Below, in pieces: positions 31,889 through 40,020 of a stretch of 57,529 bases of DNA. The stretch lies in NCBI GenBank assembly GCA_903885605.1, contig CAISJD010000110.1, positions 1 through 57,529 of the forward strand, in the 5' to 3' direction. The DNA is from an uncultured Chthonomonas sp. Its GTDB lineage: Bacteria > Armatimonadota > Chthonomonadetes > Chthonomonadales > CAJBBX01. Below the pieces are notes generated by a model. That model had not been told where the DNA came from. It ran no database searches and was given only the letters and a program-made list of their open reading frames with translations. Made by a program: the position numbers and the translations under genes. Within the stretch, counting starts at the first letter, position 1, and every line of letters begins with the position of its first letter.

Positions 31889-33904
31889 ATGGGGCGCACC
31901 GTGCCGGTCGTCATCGCGCTGGCGGCGCTGGGCCTCCGGGCAGAGGCGCAGTACCCGCGCATCGGAAACCTCTGGGGCGTCTCGCCGGCCAGCGTCGAGT
32001 ATGCCAGGTGGTCGCGCTACGGGCTGATCGTCTCCTCCGGCGGCTCCCTGGGCACGTGGCGCAACTTCTCGACGCAACTGCGCAAGCGCAACCCGCGGAT
32101 CGTGTTGCTGGAGACGGCGGCATTCATGAACCTCGGCAAGCCCGAGGCCACGCCCTTCATGCGCGACGAGTGGTACCTGCGCAAGCCCGACGGCGGCAAG
32201 GTGATCTGGTGGGCCGACCAGGTCTACACGCCCAACCTGCTGGTGGGCCCGTGCCTCGATTCGCTGGTGAAGCAGAGCCTCATCCAGGCCGATGCGCTGG
32301 TGCGCGAAAAGCTGGTAGATGGCCTCTTCTACGATAGCGTGGTGGGCGCGGCCACCTGGCTGGGCGACGTGGATACGGACCGCGACGGCAAGGCCGACCG
32401 CGCGGCCGATGTCGACCTGCGCTGGTGCGACGCCCAGTGCGCCTTCTTCGACCGCGTCAAGGGCGGCCTCGGCGGCGCGGCCATCGTGGCGAACGACGCC
32501 GCTACGCGCCACCAGACGCACATCAACGGCCGCCTCTTCGAGGGCATTCGCCTGCTGGACCAGGTAGACGGCGGCGGCATGAGCATCCAGGAGGCGGTCA
32601 GCATCCTCACGGGGTGGATGGAGGGCGCCACCCAGCCGGGCCTCACGTTCGCCATCGCCACGCACCCCATCGGCTGGCAGGCGCATCGTGTGGGCGTGGG
32701 CAGCACCGTCACCTCGCGCGGCGAGCTGGATAGGGCTAGGCGCGACTTCCGGCGAATGCGCTTCGGGCTGGGCGTCACGCTCCTCACCAACGCCTACTAC
32801 GCCTACGACCTCGGCACCGTCTGGTACGGCCTCCCCTGGTGGTACGCCGAGTACGACGCGCCGCTGGGGCGTCCGCTGGGTCCGGGGCGCGAGGTGGCGC
32901 TGGAGACGCCGGTCTCCGTCGCCTCGTGGCGCGCCGGGCAGGCTACATCGGCGTTCCAGATGGACCTCGGCGTCGAGGCCTCGCCGCAGGGCATCCGCGG
33001 CGGCACCGAGGATGCGTCCGGCGGATGGCGGCGCCTCTTCGGCACGCGGCCCTCGCGCATCCGGTTCGTGCCGGGTCGGACCTACCGCATCCAGGCCCAG
33101 TGCGAGCTGACCGCCGCCACAGGGCTTGTCCAGTTCCAGCTCCGCACGCCTACGGGCGGCTGGGAGAAGCACGACAAGGGCATCCGCACCTTCAGCGGCA
33201 AGAAGGGCGACCGGTGGACCATCGACGTGACCGTGAAGCCCGACGCCTACGACGACTACGGAGCCGAATGGCACATGAACGGCGCGGGCGGCCTGCTGCT
33301 CAAGGGCCTGACCGTCACCGAACCCACGCGGAGCTACTGGGAGCGGCGGTTCAGCGGCGGCGCGGTGCTGGTGAACGGCGGCGACCGGCCCCTTCGTGTG
33401 CCGCTGGCGCAGCCCATGCGCCGCCTGAAGAGCGCCGAAGCGCCCCTGCACACCGCGGAGGCCGACGACGAGGAGACGGCCTTCAGCTGCTCGGCGGGAT
33501 GGCAGAGCCGCATTCGCGAGGACCGCGTCGTCGGAGCGGGCTACCGCGTGGCGCGCAAGCCGGGCGCCCGAGCCGCGTGGCGCTTCACCGCGCCCTCGGA
33601 CGGCCTGTACACGCTCTTCGCCTGCCTGCCCGGCGGACGGTCGTGGACCAGCGCCGCCCTCTACCGCTGCGGCGCAACCCGCGCAGTCGTGGACCAGCGG
33701 CAGGGCGACGGCGGCTGGGTGCGCGTGATGCAGGTCCGCATGAAGGCCGGCGAGGCGCGCACGCTGGATCTCGTGAGCAGCGGCCCGGGCGAGACGGCGG
33801 CGGATGCGGTCCGCATCGAATCGGCCGCCCGGCTCAACGACGGCGCCACGGCCAGCGCCGTCGTGCTGCCCGCGCGGGATGCCGCGGTGCTCCTGAACCG
33901 CTGA
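31889..33904 (+). CDS. Putative glycoside hydrolase (GHL15-like) with golvesin-like C-terminal domain
   Basis: A 671-residue exported protein with a signal peptide (cut near AEAQ). Residues ~20-330 resemble the GHL15 putative glycosyl-hydrolase barrel: EKLVDGLFYDSVVGA and GRLFEGIRLLDQVDGGGMSIQE. A carbohydrate-binding-like sandwich follows. The last ~150 residues match the golvesin C-terminal-like beta domain (GYRVARKPGARAAWRFTAPSDGLYTLFACLP). It pairs with the preceding gene 3 nt upstream, so both likely attack the same glycan. Confidence 0.68.
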   Translation: MGRTVPVVIALAALGLRAEAQYPRIGNLWGVSPASVEYARWSRYGLIVSSGGSLGTWRNFSTQLRKRNPRIVLLETAAFMNLGKPEATPFMRDEWYLRKPDGGKVIWWADQVYTPNLLVGPCLDSLVKQSLIQADALVREKLVDGLFYDSVVGAATWLGDVDTDRDGKADRAADVDLRWCDAQCAFFDRVKGGLGGAAIVANDAATRHQTHINGRLFEGIRLLDQVDGGGMSIQEAVSILTGWMEGATQPGLTFAIATHPIGWQAHRVGVGSTVTSRGELDRARRDFRRMRFGLGVTLLTNAYYAYDLGTVWYGLPWWYAEYDAPLGRPLGPGREVALETPVSVASWRAGQATSAFQMDLGVEASPQGIRGGTEDASGGWRRLFGTRPSRIRFVPGRTYRIQAQCELTAATGLVQFQLRTPTGGWEKHDKGIRTFSGKKGDRWTIDVTVKPDAYDDYGAEWHMNGAGGLLLKGLTVTEPTRSYWERRFSGGAVLVNGGDRPLRVPLAQPMRRLKSAEAPLHTAEADDEETAFSCSAGWQSRIREDRVVGAGYRVARKPGARAAWRFTAPSDGLYTLFACLPGGRSWTSAALYRCGATRAVVDQRQGDGGWVRVMQVRMKAGEARTLDLVSSGPGETAADAVRIESAARLNDGATASAVVLPARDAAVLLNR

Positions 33905-33908
33905 GGGG

Positions 33909-34541
33909 CTACGGGAGGCGCATCCGTTTCATCCGCGTGACCGCGTTGTCCGGCGGCGCTAGGCTCTCGACGCGATGCACCTCCGAGGCTTCGCCCCGGT
34001 AGTAGAGCCGGCAGTAGACCTCGACCGCCTCCGCGGGCCTCGGGATCGCCGGCGCGGTGAACCGTGGCCGCGACGCGGATTGGGAGCTGGGGGCAAAGGG
34101 CGACCGGGCGCGCTCCGCTTCGACGAGCCCCCTCAGCGTGGCCTCAGCGCCCACGGTCAGCGGGAAGTCCCGGAACCCCATCCAGGCCGGGAACGTAACC
34201 TGCACGTGCGCGACCGATGCGGGGTGATGCATGGGCTGGTCAAAGTACGGGGCATCAACGGTCGCCCATCCTACACATGACCCATCCGACGAGGAGTCAA
34301 GCCGCGACCATGACTCAATCCGCGACCATTGAGAGAACACAGCCGCCATGACCGTCAGGATGACCAGCCGCACGACGATCCGGACAGATCGAGGGGCCTC
34401 CGAAGGAGGTCCGGTGAGCGACTTGACGATGGTCGCCGCGCGGACGGCTTTGGCCGGCGGCAGGGCCTGACCGCAGCCGCCGCAGTAGGTGTCAGCTTCC
34501 CGCGCGGGGCGTCCACACGATGAACAGCGGGTCGTTCCCAT
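33909..34541 (-). CDS. Zinc-ribbon membrane protein of unknown function
   Basis: A 210-residue protein starting at ATG 34541. An N-terminal zinc ribbon (CSSCGRPAREADTYCGGCGQ) is followed by one membrane helix (VRIVVRLVILTVMAAVFSQW) and a ~120-residue extracytoplasmic part with no family I recognise. It is convergent with the GHL15-like gene (4-nt gap). It may be the last of four minus-strand membrane genes running from 35697. Confidence 0.7.
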   Translation of the reverse strand: MGTTRCSSCGRPAREADTYCGGCGQALPPAKAVRAATIVKSLTGPPSEAPRSVRIVVRLVILTVMAAVFSQWSRIESWSRLDSSSDGSCVGWATVDAPYFDQPMHHPASVAHVQVTFPAWMGFRDFPLTVGAEATLRGLVEAERARSPFAPSSQSASRPRFTAPAIPRPAEAVEVYCRLYYRGEASEVHRVESLAPPDNAVTRMKRMRLP

Positions 34542-34542
34542 G

Positions 34543-34971
34543 TCACTGCCGCCTTCCTGCCCCGGCGCGTCGCCCGTAGAGCCAGGCGCCGGCCGCCGCG
34601 GCCGCCACAACAGGCGCCGCGATGAGCGCGGAGGTGAGCAAGAGGACCGCGGCGCTCGGGCGGCTGCACGCGATCGCGTACCCGGTGGCCGCGACCATGG
34701 CCGCGCAGATCAGGGAGAGGACGCCGGCGAGCGGCACCCAGACCCGGAACCGGAGGGCCGGCGCGATGGCGGCGAAGGCGAGCCCGCCCGCCAGCCCCCC
34801 GGCAAGGGCGAGCGGCGGGCCCCACGCCAATCCATAGTAGCCGGGGCAGAGGATGCCGCAACCCGCGCCGAGGAACGGGACAACGAGCAGTACGGAGCCC
34901 ACTGCCGCTGCCGCGAACGCTCGCCCATGAGACACTGACCGCGGCCGGCAGTCGGAAGCTACCTCACTCAT
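34543..34971 (-). CDS. Small multispanning membrane protein, unknown
   Basis: A 142-residue protein with about four membrane helices rich in Ala, Gly and Val, and a cysteine pair in GAGCGILCPGYYG. GGAGGAG lies just before the ATG at 34971. The next gene starts 2 nt downstream of its stop. No family recognised. Confidence 0.65.
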   Translation of the reverse strand: MSEVASDCRPRSVSHGRAFAAAAVGSVLLVVPFLGAGCGILCPGYYGLAWGPPLALAGGLAGGLAFAAIAPALRFRVWVPLAGVLSLICAAMVAATGYAIACSRPSAAVLLLTSALIAAPVVAAAAAGAWLYGRRAGAGRRQ

Positions 34972-34982
34972 ATGCTCCTCCG

Positions 34983-35252
34983 TCATGGGCCCAGCAGGGC
35001 CCCGCACACCATCAGGGCATAGGTGGCGAAGCCCGCCGCAACCATCGTCAGCAGCATCGCCATGCGCATGGCAAACGGCCCGGTCCTGCCGATGATGGTT
35101 GCGAGAGCCAGGTCGATCACCATGATCACACCGAAGCCCATGCAGGCCTGCTCCAAGGTCACCATGCTTGCGCGATGGGCAACGACGACGGCTGCCACCA
35201 CGAGCGCCACATGCGCGAGCATCGAGAAGGCGACGCCGGCCATGACCTGCAT
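34983..35252 (-). CDS. Small membrane protein, unknown
   Basis: An 89-residue protein of about three membrane helices (VAFSMLAHVALVVAAVVVAH, MGFGVIMVIDLALATIIG, MLLTMVAAGFATYALMV). The start at 35252 is a guess; ATG 35243 is also possible. It lies between two other membrane proteins on the same strand and is probably cotranscribed. No family recognised. Confidence 0.55.
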   Translation of the reverse strand: MQVMAGVAFSMLAHVALVVAAVVVAHRASMVTLEQACMGFGVIMVIDLALATIIGRTGPFAMRMAMLLTMVAAGFATYALMVCGALLGP

Positions 35253-35280
35253 CGCAACCGGCCGGCCATGCAACGGCGGC

Positions 35281-35697
35281 CTACTTTGCGTCCGCACCCG
35301 CGGTCTCCTCGGCTCGCACCACAAGCACGAACAGGCTCGCGCCCAATGGGCCGAAGAACGCCCCTGGCCATCCACCGGCGATGATCGGCAGAGCCATCAG
35401 GGCGGCGCAGGCCCCGGTGGCACATGCCGGCAGCGACGTATCGCCACGGCGCCTCTGGACGATCCATACGGCGATCCAAGCCACGACCAGCTCGGCGGTG
35501 TAGACACCGACCAGCGGATGTCCGAAGTCCGGTCCCGTATAGCCGCTGCCCAACTCATAGGGCGATGTGGCAAACGTCAGATACAACCAGCCGAGGAACC
35601 CGACGATGGAAGCGGCGGCACAGATAGCCGCGGTGGCCAGCAGGCTACCGAGGCAACCGCAGCCGGCGCTTCCGGCCGTACGACCTCGCTTCACCAT
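35281..35697 (-). CDS. Small membrane protein, unknown
   Basis: A 138-residue protein with about four membrane helices and a glycine/cysteine-rich start (GSAGCGCLGSLLATAA). GGAGGA precedes the ATG. It is first in a row of four minus-strand genes (35697 to 33909), all membrane proteins. A candidate promoter lies just upstream (35719-35747). Confidence 0.68.
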   Translation of the reverse strand: MVKRGRTAGSAGCGCLGSLLATAAICAAASIVGFLGWLYLTFATSPYELGSGYTGPDFGHPLVGVYTAELVVAWIAVWIVQRRRGDTSLPACATGACAALMALPIIAGGWPGAFFGPLGASLFVLVVRAEETAGADAK

Positions 35698-35718
35698 GTG
35701 CCGTGTCCTCCTGGAATA

Positions 35719-35747
35719 AGTCTACGACCGCCTGCTCGCCGGCGCAA
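35719..35747 (-). promoter_or_regulatory. Promoter of the membrane-protein gene row
   Basis: On the minus strand TTGCGC (35747-35742), 17 nt, then TAGACT (35724-35719). The leader is about 15 nt and carries the GGAGGA ribosome site. Confidence 0.6.
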
Positions 35748-35778
35748 GGGGACCTTCGGCCCATTTCCGGCAGGCGGG

Positions 35779-35784
35779 TACACT
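35779..35784 (+). promoter_or_regulatory. Candidate -10 box for the aldolase gene
   Basis: TACACT at 35779-35784, with weak TTCGGC 18 nt upstream. The leader would be about 40 nt to the GTG at 35830. The hexamer matches the -10 of the tracrRNA and permease promoters. Confidence 0.45.
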
Positions 35785-35829
35785 GCCAATGCCGCCAGCC
35801 GTCAGACCTCGCCGGCAAGGAAGCCCCCA

Positions 35830-36693
35830 GTGCCACTCATCGATACCGCCCAGATGCTCCGCGCCGAGCGCGCCGCAGGCCGCGCCGTCGGCGCCTTCGA
35901 GCCCTACAACGTCGAGCAGATCGTCGCCGTCATCGAGGCGGCCGAGGCCGAGCGAGCGCCGGTCATCGTGCAGCTCTGGGCGGAGGTGATCGAGACCTAC
36001 GGTTTCCCCGCGCTCTGCTGCGTCGTGCGCGAGCTGGCGGGCCGGAGTTCGGCGCTCATCTCGCTCCATCTGGACCATTCGGACGACGACGCGCTTATCG
36101 ACGCCTGCCTGGAGAACGGCTTCAGCAGCGTCATGTTCGACGGCTCGCGCCTGCCCTACGAGGAGAACCTGGCCCGTAGCCGCGACGTGGTGCGCCGGGC
36201 GCGCAAGGTGGGGGCGTCGGTGGAGGCGGAACTGGGCATCGTGGGCAACATCGCCGAGTACGCCACGGAGGAGGAGGCCCACGCGGCCATCCAGTCCCTG
36301 CTCACCACACCCGAGCAGGCCGCCGAGTTCGTGCGCGAAACGGGCATCGACATCCTGGCGCCCGCCGTGGGCTCCATCCACGGCTGTAGCCTCCCCTTCG
36401 CCCGGCTCGACGCGCCGCGCATCGCCGCCATCGCCGAAGCCACGGGCGTGCCGCTGGCGCTGCACGGAGGCTCCGGCGTGGGCGAGGGGCAGATCCGCGC
36501 GGCCATCGCCGCCGGCATCGCCAAGATCAACGTCGACACCGAGGTCCGGCAGGCCTCCATCGCCACGCTGAAGCAGGCCGTAGCCGCTATCGGCTCAGGC
36601 CCGCAGGAGCCGCCGGACTACGCCCGCGTGCCCCGCGCCGTCCGCGTCACCACCCGCGAGGCGGTGGCCGCCCGCATCCGCGCCATGAGGTAG
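35830..36693 (+). CDS. Class II (zinc) ketose-bisphosphate aldolase family protein
   Basis: A 287-residue cytoplasmic aldolase of the FbaA/GatY/KbaY family. The signature features are LHLDHSDDDALIDACLENGFSSVMFDGS (zinc ligand and catalytic acids), VEAELGIVG, PAVGSIHGCS (His ligand), LALHGGSGVGEGQIRAAIAAGIAKINVDTE (His ligand and phosphate loop). Start is GTG at 35830, with AAGGAA upstream. It could be a fructose- or tagatose-bisphosphate aldolase. Sequence alone does not decide. Confidence 0.9.
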   Translation: MPLIDTAQMLRAERAAGRAVGAFEPYNVEQIVAVIEAAEAERAPVIVQLWAEVIETYGFPALCCVVRELAGRSSALISLHLDHSDDDALIDACLENGFSSVMFDGSRLPYEENLARSRDVVRRARKVGASVEAELGIVGNIAEYATEEEAHAAIQSLLTTPEQAAEFVRETGIDILAPAVGSIHGCSLPFARLDAPRIAAIAEATGVPLALHGGSGVGEGQIRAAIAAGIAKINVDTEVRQASIATLKQAVAAIGSGPQEPPDYARVPRAVRVTTREAVAARIRAMR

Positions 36694-36758
36694 CGGCGGG
36701 CGGACGGCGAGGCTACGGCTTGGCTCTGGTTTCCGCATCTCCCGCCGGCCGGTAGCCC

Positions 36759-38843
36759 TCACCGGCTCACCTTGAGGTCGACCCAGTTGGCATGGTCGCA
36801 GTTACCTCCGTCGCCGGCATCCTCCACCACCAGCTCCAGCCGCCGCCCACCGGCCACATTGATCTCAAAGGACTCCGCGTCCATGCCGGCCTGCAGCACA
36901 TGGCTGCGCCGCACCATCCGGCCGTCAAGCCGGACCGCCGCGACGATGGTGCCCTGGGATTCCTCGCCGGGCTGCACACCGACCGCCCCCGTGACGCGCC
37001 TGGCTCCGGCCGGAAGGGCAATGACGATGGTCGACGTGGAATGCGTGCCGAGTCCCTCGGCGTAGGTCACCGAGCCGATGCGCAACGGCTTGCCTCCTAC
37101 GCTCTGGTTGACACGCAGGAATCCCCAGCTCTGCTTGTGCGATACGACCGGGCCTGCTTCTCCCGGGAAGGCGTAGATCTGCTCGTGGACGACCTCATCG
37201 CCCGCCATGTTGACCCAGACCGAGGCGCAGGCGGCGGCGTGGCCGGCCTTTGCCGCGGCAAAACGTCCATCCAGCGTCGTGTCAAGCGCTTCCGCGGGCG
37301 TCGCACCGTAGCCCACCGTCACAGGCGAGTTGCTCAGACACTCGCCCACGCGGGATACGGCCCAGGCGTCAGAGACCGAGTCGCCCTGGTTGTACCGCCC
37401 AAAGAACTGCCACCCATCGCGGTCCAGACCGACAGCCATGCCGTCGTAGCCGCTCACTGTCCTGATGCCGCCGGCATATCGGGCTGTCATGAACTCATTG
37501 AGCAGCGGCGAGTAACCTTGTAGTTCACGATAGTAGACCATGTTGCTGCATCCGCACAGCATCAGGTGCCGAAGCCTGCCCTGACCGAGGGCCGGGTCGC
37601 TGCGCCCCAGGCTGAACCATGTGTCGAACCGCCGGCCTCGCGCCACACCCCGACCGAGGTTCATCTCATCACTCAGCGGTCCCATATGTGTTGAGATTGC
37701 CGCTACCGTGCAGGCCTCCAGGTCCCGTGCAAACCGTGGCTCCATGGTCAGGTTACTGCCGAACGGCACGCTGACCGTTGAGCCGTCCGCGAGCTTCAGG
37801 TCGCGCCTCGCCGTCGGCTCTCCGCCAATGAAGGTGTAGGCTCCCAGCCCCTGCACAAACGGCTCAACGTTGGCATTGCTCCAGCCCGACGCAGCCGAGG
37901 ACCGGGTACCCAGCGCGGAGCCGACCCGTCCGTGGACCTGCCACCACTGATGGCTCCACCATCGGTCGCCCGGTCGGCGCTGGTTCGGCCTGGAGCCGTC
38001 TGGCGCCTCCTGGCCTCCGCCGAGGCTGTCGTGAGCGAATGGGTTCTGGCGCATCCCCATGTGCAGGATGCCGTCACCCAGGAAGCTCTGGGCGTTGGCC
38101 ACGAACCGGGGTTCGCCCTCGTCGTAGAAGGCGCCCACGCGAATGGGTCCGAGGTCCGCCAGTGCGCCGGGCTCGCCTGAGCCGGCGATGGAGGCGTCAA
38201 TCAGCCCATCTCGAAGCCGGGACACCTCCGGCGAGCCCTGGTTCGTATCGATGCGCAGCACACGCCGGTCATCGTTAAGGAAGACGCTGAAGTGGTTAGG
38301 CCCTCCGGCCCTCTCCGTGCTGAAGCGAACCCACGTCCGAAAGCACCGCTGCCTGATGCCCTCGCCGCCGAGTCGTGTGAGGAGTGACTCGCGCTTGATG
38401 GTGACGAACGGCGTCATCGCCCGGCCGTTAGGCGTGAGCCGGTACTGCAATGCCCGGGCATCATCTTCCATGGCTTTCAGGCACGAAGCCGACGGGCGAA
38501 CCCGACGCTCGCCCAGGGGTAACGGTGGCTGGGCGCCGGCCACCAACGGCGCCCAGGCCCGCGGTCGGAGCGTCTGGTTGCCTGCCGCATCACAGCGATA
38601 AACCCACTCGGCGGCGGAGACCTCGACCCACGAACCGTGCGCCGCCACCCAGAGGTCGGTGACGGAATCCATACCGGCCGCATCCAGGAACCGCCGCGCC
38701 TGTCTGCGCGCCAACCGCGCCACCTCAGATTCCGGCGCCGGCAATGCCGAGCCCACTGCCGCCGATGTGGCCGGGTCGTCGCCGGCACAGCTCGCGCCAA
38801 CGGCCGTAACAAGGAGCAGGAGTGACACGAGCGATGTGTTCAT
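36759..38843 (-). CDS. Exported protein with C-terminal NPCBM domain
   Basis: A 694-residue protein with an N-terminal signal peptide ending in a cysteine region (AVGASCAG) that is not a clean lipobox. Residues ~130-540 form one or two domains I cannot name; they include HLMLCGCSNMVYYRELQGYSPLLNEF and DGMAVGLDRDGWQFFGRYN. The C-terminal ~130 residues match the NPCBM carbohydrate-binding module (YAEGLGTHSTSTIVIALP, VRLDGRMVRRS, LELVVEDAGDG, CDHANWVDLKV). The ATG at 38843 lies 33 nt after the lipoprotein stop, so the two are likely an operon. Convergent with the aldolase. Confidence 0.75.
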   Translation of the reverse strand: MNTSLVSLLLLVTAVGASCAGDDPATSAAVGSALPAPESEVARLARRQARRFLDAAGMDSVTDLWVAAHGSWVEVSAAEWVYRCDAAGNQTLRPRAWAPLVAGAQPPLPLGERRVRPSASCLKAMEDDARALQYRLTPNGRAMTPFVTIKRESLLTRLGGEGIRQRCFRTWVRFSTERAGGPNHFSVFLNDDRRVLRIDTNQGSPEVSRLRDGLIDASIAGSGEPGALADLGPIRVGAFYDEGEPRFVANAQSFLGDGILHMGMRQNPFAHDSLGGGQEAPDGSRPNQRRPGDRWWSHQWWQVHGRVGSALGTRSSAASGWSNANVEPFVQGLGAYTFIGGEPTARRDLKLADGSTVSVPFGSNLTMEPRFARDLEACTVAAISTHMGPLSDEMNLGRGVARGRRFDTWFSLGRSDPALGQGRLRHLMLCGCSNMVYYRELQGYSPLLNEFMTARYAGGIRTVSGYDGMAVGLDRDGWQFFGRYNQGDSVSDAWAVSRVGECLSNSPVTVGYGATPAEALDTTLDGRFAAAKAGHAAACASVWVNMAGDEVVHEQIYAFPGEAGPVVSHKQSWGFLRVNQSVGGKPLRIGSVTYAEGLGTHSTSTIVIALPAGARRVTGAVGVQPGEESQGTIVAAVRLDGRMVRRSHVLQAGMDAESFEINVAGGRRLELVVEDAGDGGNCDHANWVDLKVSR

Positions 38844-38875
38844 CCCGGGGGCCCACCGGCCGAGGTGACCCATCG

Positions 38876-39454
38876 CTAGATGATCACCAGTACGTTCGGT
38901 CCAATCTTGCTGCCCTTACCGTACACCGTTCGTGACCCGTTCATGATGCGGAAGTCCATGCCGGAGCCCTGGCGGCCGAGCCGTACGACTCTGGCCCGCG
39001 AACCCGTCACCAGCACCAACGCCGTCTCGCGGGGGAAGCAGGTACCGGTCATCGGGATCGCCGGGTTGCCGTTCAGCTGCCGCTCCACGTCCAACCGCCA
39101 CGGCACGAGCACCACGCGGTCGTACATCAGGGCCGTTGAGCTGGTGAAGTGCATGTTGCCGGTGAGTTGCACGTAGAAGGCCGCGCCGCGGAACCGGACG
39201 CTGCGGACCGACCTCCCCCTCCGGGTAAGCACGGCCCGCGTGCCCTTCTCGGCTAGTAGACGCGCGCTCGTGTCGCCGAACTCGCCGGCACCGCGCTTCT
39301 CGCCGTCCAGCGCGATGATCGGCGCCTTCGACACAGGCGCCGCCGGTACCGAGACGGCTCTCGCCGGCGCAGGCTGCACGGCAGGCTTCGTGCAGCAGGC
39401 AATGGATATAGGCAGAACCGCCACGACAAGCAGACCACGCATCAACAGCTTCAT
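38876..39454 (-). CDS. Putative lipoprotein, unknown
   Basis: A 192-residue protein with a lipoprotein signal (MKLLMRGLLVVAVLPISIAC, lipobox SIAC) and a Pro/Ala linker. The folded part (ALDGEKRGAGEFGD, VRFRGAAFYVQLTGNM, GTCFPRETALVLVTGSRARVVRL, ending GSKIGPNVLVII) is mostly beta. No family recognised. It lies directly upstream of the NPCBM protein, possibly its surface partner. Confidence 0.7.
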   Translation of the reverse strand: MKLLMRGLLVVAVLPISIACCTKPAVQPAPARAVSVPAAPVSKAPIIALDGEKRGAGEFGDTSARLLAEKGTRAVLTRRGRSVRSVRFRGAAFYVQLTGNMHFTSSTALMYDRVVLVPWRLDVERQLNGNPAIPMTGTCFPRETALVLVTGSRARVVRLGRQGSGMDFRIMNGSRTVYGKGSKIGPNVLVII

Positions 39455-39490
39455 CCTGATAGTCCCCTCTCCAGAGAGCTCCGGGTCCAC

Positions 39491-39775
39491 AACGGATCCG
39501 GATTAGATGGGTCCACTATACACGTCTATCGTGAACGCATCGTGAGAGACCCGCACTTGAGGATGCTGTTGAGCCACGTTCAGAGCAGAACCCGCCGAGT
39601 CCACGTGCGATTTTCACAGGAATCTGCGTGAGATCCTGTCAGACACGGCCGGATTCACCGGTTCTCTCACGATGCTCTCACGGTAGACCCTCATACTTGG
39701 AGTCTGCAAGTCGACGCCCGCACCGAACCCCCTGGCATCGGGCGCATTGCACACCAACCGAGGAGGAACGCTGCC
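39491..39775. other. Divergent intergenic region with long-range inverted repeat
   Basis: It separates the lipoprotein gene (minus) from the large surface-protein gene (plus). It holds a perfect 13-bp inverted repeat, GCATCGTGAGAGA (39537-39549) and TCTCTCACGATGC (39663-39675), 113 nt apart, plus a minus-strand TATAGT (39521-39516). No other gene is seen. Confidence 0.55.
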
Positions 39776-39865
39776 ATGGCCAACCGCAAGAACGTCGTGC
39801 TGTCTCGCCTGCCGTTGTCTACCCTCTTCGGACGGCGCCGATGGTCCGTCGGCCGGCGGCTGTAG
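39776..39865 (+). CDS. Short leader ORF (29 residues) upstream of the large surface protein
   Basis: ATG at 39776 with a near-perfect GAGGAGGAA ribosome site 8 nt upstream, ending at TAG 39863-39865. The product is basic (MANRKNVVLSRLPLSTLFGR... rich in Arg). It ends 155 nt before the main gene. It may be a regulatory leader peptide, or the old 5' end of the main gene. No homology recognised. Confidence 0.4.
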   Translation: MANRKNVVLSRLPLSTLFGRRRWSVGRRL

Positions 39866-40020
39866 CCGTTGCCGCGACGGCCCACGCCTCCAGCAGGATG
39901 GCCGGGACGACCGGCCTGCCGAGCGGATGGATGTGGTGCGCCGCAGGGGCTCCGATGCCCGTTCCTGCGGCGCGCCCCATGCTGAGGGGGATGCCCCACG
40001 TGGGCGGAAAGGACAGAAAG

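Noticed and set aside
31526-33451. A 641-codon minus-strand frame opposite the GHL15-like gene
   Set aside because: It has no recognisable motif, and its composition is that of an antisense frame.
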